The notes under the pieces: generated by a model
Databases searched by the model: none
Told to the model about the DNA's origin: nothing
The model's input: only the letters and a program-made list of their open reading frames with translations
Position numbers and translations under genes: made by a program
Source of the DNA: CAZCVI01 sp964502145
Lineage (GTDB): Bacteria > Acidobacteriota > Aminicenantia > UBA2199
Reading direction: 5' to 3'
DNA: 64,000 bases
Assembly: GCA_964502145.1 (NCBI GenBank)
Contig: CAZCVI010000010.1
Location: 71,134-135,133, forward strand
In this document: positions 62,341 through 64,000 of the stretch, in pieces
Layout of the letters: each line of letters starts with the position of its first letter
How positions within the stretch are numbered: position 1 is the stretch's first letter

Positions 62341-63089
62341 TTTGGCACAGTAATCCCATATTTTTTATTTAGAGTACCACCAGAAATTATTACCCGCTTG
62401 CCTTTGCCGATATCTACTTTAGAAAGGTCCAATTGATTCAGCCAGGGAAGATGACTCTTTTCCGCCAGATATAAAAAAAGTCGTTTCATTTTAATGGAGG
62501 TGGCACTTTCTAATAGCTCGCGGATAAGATTCGGTCGCAGAGTCACTAGGTGCTCCATCAGTAGAGAACTTTCAGAGAATGTCTGCTTTTGCGGGATTAA
62601 ATAGAGCGTTTCCATGATTGCTCTTTCTGCCGAGGATATTTTTATGGTGAAGTTGCCGCAATTGTAATCGGAAAGTCCAATTTCTGAATTAAAAAGGGTG
62701 GTCATTGTATAATCAAGATCAGTATCCTGGTGGCAGTTTTTAAACCATACCGGAAGTTTTTGTTGACCCATTCCAAAAAGAGATATTCTTTTTATTTCAG
62801 GAGATAAAAAATGAGCAAGCCCCTTAAGTTGAAGAGCAGTTTTACCTCCGGCATGTATGTTTAATTTTAATTGTTGCTGAACCGCAAACAATCCGCCGGT
62901 CCAATCCACTTGATCGCCGGTGAGGATGTAAGCTCCTCTTGCAAGGGAAGAAAGCCAATGGCCTTTTTTGTATTTATCAATAAGACTACGTCCAAACCCG
63001 TGCTCTACCATCCATTCGGCAGTATAAACCGTCCCTTTTGGCCAACTTAATATCAATCGGTTTAATTTACTGCCGTTTTGTCCACTCAT
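62337..63089 (-). CDS. AbiEi-type antitoxin/repressor
   Basis: This 250-residue protein has an N-terminal winged-helix domain (TVYTAEWMVEHGFGRSLIDKY, then GHWLSSLARGAYIL) and the C-terminal AbiEi domain (IKISSAERAIMETLYLIPQ). It would repress its own operon and block the AbiEii toxin. A promoter with TTGACT (63120-63125), a 17-nt spacer and TATTTT (63097-63102) ends seven bases before the ATG. The mRNA therefore looks leaderless, and no ribosome site is present. Confidence 0.92.
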   Translation of the reverse strand: MSGQNGSKLNRLILSWPKGTVYTAEWMVEHGFGRSLIDKYKKGHWLSSLARGAYILTGDQVDWTGGLFAVQQQLKLNIHAGGKTALQLKGLAHFLSPEIKRISLFGMGQQKLPVWFKNCHQDTDLDYTMTTLFNSEIGLSDYNCGNFTIKISSAERAIMETLYLIPQKQTFSESSLLMEHLVTLRPNLIRELLESATSIKMKRLFLYLAEKSHLPWLNQLDLSKVDIGKGKRVIISGGTLNKKYGITVPK

Positions 63090-63096
63090 GGTGAAT

Positions 63097-63125
63097 AAAA
63101 TAGCATAAATTTAAACCAAAGTCAA
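63097..63125 (-). promoter_or_regulatory. Promoter giving a leaderless AbiE operon mRNA
   Basis: The -35 box TTGACT and the -10 box TATTTT are spaced 17 nt apart and end seven bases before the AbiEi start codon. Confidence 0.7.
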
Positions 63126-63137
63126 TGGAAAACATAG

Positions 63138-63331
63138 CCCTGAATTTACCGCCAATTCTTTGAGAGTACCATAAAATCAAGTGGGAGTTACGTGAGTAAC
63201 GGGAATTATGGGAAGAATGGGAAGAATGGGAAGAATGGGAGGAATGGGAATTTTTTTGTTTATCCCATCATTCCCATAATTCCCATACTTCCCATACTTC
63301 CCATTAAGTTGGAGGTGAATCCAGGTAGCCT
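63138..63331. mobile_element. MITE-like element with GGGAAGAAT hairpin arms
   Basis: The left end CCCTGAATTTACCGCCAATT and the right end GTTGGAGGTGAATCCAGGTA form a degenerate terminal inverted repeat related to the element at 36.4 kb. The interior has a left arm of GGGAA+N4 units (about 63199-63250) and a right arm of the complementary ATTCCCATA type (about 63264-63304). The 9-nt period is kept but the pentamer differs from the TGGAC copies. Confidence 0.7.
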
Positions 63332-63366
63332 GTCTCACGTATATCACTGAAATCCGGCCTATAAAC

Positions 63367-63633
63367 ATGGATAATTTAAAAAAAGTGTTGAATGAAAATA
63401 AATTAACAGGAGGTGCGCTTGTGCAAAGCTTAGCAGAACGTTTAAGAAGTGAAGGAAGAAAAGAAGGGATGAAGCTAGGTAAGGATAAATGGGTGAAACA
63501 AGGAGTGAAACAAGGAGGGAATCTGAGAGCAATGGATATTGCTAGGAAGATGCTTTTTAATAATTACTCCCTTGAAAGCATTGTTTTATGCACGGGCCTT
63601 ACCGAACAAGAAATCCAAGCACTGAGACGGTAA
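63367..63633 (+). pseudogene. C-terminal remnant of an Rpn-like PD-(D/E)XK nuclease/transposase
   Basis: The 88 codons give a Lys/Gly-rich linker (GRKEGMKLGKDKWVKQGVKQ) and the IARKMLFNNYSLESIV, CTGLTEQEIQALRR ending typical of Rpn/PD-(D/E)XK transposase-family proteins. The catalytic N-terminal 200 residues are missing, and a repeat element lies directly upstream. An ATG is present at 63367, so a short product is possible, but it is most likely a decayed fragment. Confidence 0.65.
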
Positions 63634-63694
63634 TGAATCATCTATACTTGAACCGATTTTAATGTAAAAGGAAACAGGCAGTGATAGAGTAGAC

Positions 63695-63710
63695 GCGACA
63701 TCCTTGTCGC
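63695..63710. repeat. Short GCGACA/TGTCGC palindromic repeat
   Basis: GCGACA-TCCT-TGTCGC forms a 6-bp hairpin flanked by TAGAC and ATCAATC. It resembles short palindromic intergenic repeats. No gene is seen in 63634-64000. Confidence 0.4.
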
Positions 63711-63842
63711 ATCAATCAATATCCCAGCCACTTAATCATTGAAAATAGGCAATCCGGGTTTGTCAGGAAACAGTTTAGAATTTTTAGAAGACAAAGTAAG
63801 GGAGAACTTGGACTTCTTACCACTGCAAGTAGATACTTTAGG

Positions 63843-63926
63843 ATGGAAATGACACGTTTCACTATGGAAAGAACACGTTTCACTATGGCAATGACACGTT
63901 TCACTATGGCAATGACACGTTTTAGT
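63843..63926. repeat. 21-bp tandem repeat, four copies
   Basis: Four units of 21 bp share ATGACACGTTTCACT or close variants, and the last unit ends in TTTTAGT. The period is seven codons and one plus-strand frame stays open, but no start or coding context supports a gene. Confidence 0.85.
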
Positions 63927-64000
63927 AGTGAAAGTTAAGATTGCATCGGTTGTGTCAAGTATTTTGTGTAAATTATTTTCCACATATTTTTGTTGAAAAA

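Noticed and set aside
63367..63633. Intact small DNA-binding protein
   Set aside because: The sequence matches only the C-terminal tail of Rpn-like proteins, and the catalytic part is absent.
63843..63926. CRISPR array or real coding heptad repeat
   Set aside because: There are no spacers, only four units, and no start codon or family match for the open frame.

Overview
This 64 kb window is a single bacterial chromosomal stretch. The cell plan looks Gram-negative: there are lipobox lipoproteins, a predicted outer-membrane barrel, a secreted 1,899-residue protein and a tandem exopolysaccharide locus. Methylamine-type corrinoid genes and a pyrrolysine cassette suggest anaerobic metabolism. Many intergenic repeats, AAA-ATPase/nuclease fusions, PNGGES-repeat secreted proteins and eukaryote-like kinases recall uncultured Acidobacteriota/Aminicenantes-like lineages. 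That placement is a guess and the phylum cannot be fixed from the sequence alone. Most genes lie on the minus strand.

Left part (1-15,000): a DUF58 protein cut by the window edge, a MoxR ATPase and a Gln-rich membrane protein form one cluster. Next come pheST with a clear promoter, then a compact phospho-signalling operon: zinc-ribbon FHA, FHA, PP2C phosphatase, Ser/Thr kinase and a lipoprotein protease with a cytosolic-type FHA domain. A second kinase follows with its own leaderless promoter.

Pyrrolysine region (15,000-26,400): a plus-strand ZZ-finger/trypsin-like protein converges on a complete bacterial pyl cassette. In transcription order this is an MttB-family methyltransferase, a B12-reactivation-domain protein, tRNA-Pyl(CUA), pylSc, pylB, pylC, pylD and pylSn. 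The MttB homologue has Leu (TTG) where the archaeal enzyme has pyrrolysine, so the amber-containing target must lie elsewhere. A MinD/ParA ATPase, a RodZ-like HTH protein and an M20 peptidase lie upstream.

Middle (26,400-46,900): a two-gene island between degenerate direct repeats; a thioredoxin-like DUF255 protein; an MntA nucleotidyltransferase coupled to a truncated HEPN partner; comEC; a DUF2293 protein; an AAA-ATPase/PD-(D/E)XK protein; a giant LRR/FN3/Ig-like secreted protein with a recent internal duplication; mutM; an Ntn hydrolase; and an EamA transporter.

Right part (46,900-64,000): a probable exopolysaccharide operon (inner-membrane protein, GT2 synthase, beta-helix protein, two deacetylase-like and two helical lipoprotein paralogues, UDP-GlcNAc 2-epimerase, outer-membrane barrel, Xaa-Pro aminopeptidase). 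It is followed by an accessory zone with a T4 Rnl2-like RNA ligase, an AbiE-type toxin-antitoxin pair and repeat arrays.

Scattered through the gaps are at least eight blocks of 9-nt-period repeats, TGGAC+N4 or TGGGA+N4. Several form long hairpins, and at least three are bounded by a shared terminal inverted repeat. They look like an undescribed MITE-like family and are the most unusual signal in the window.
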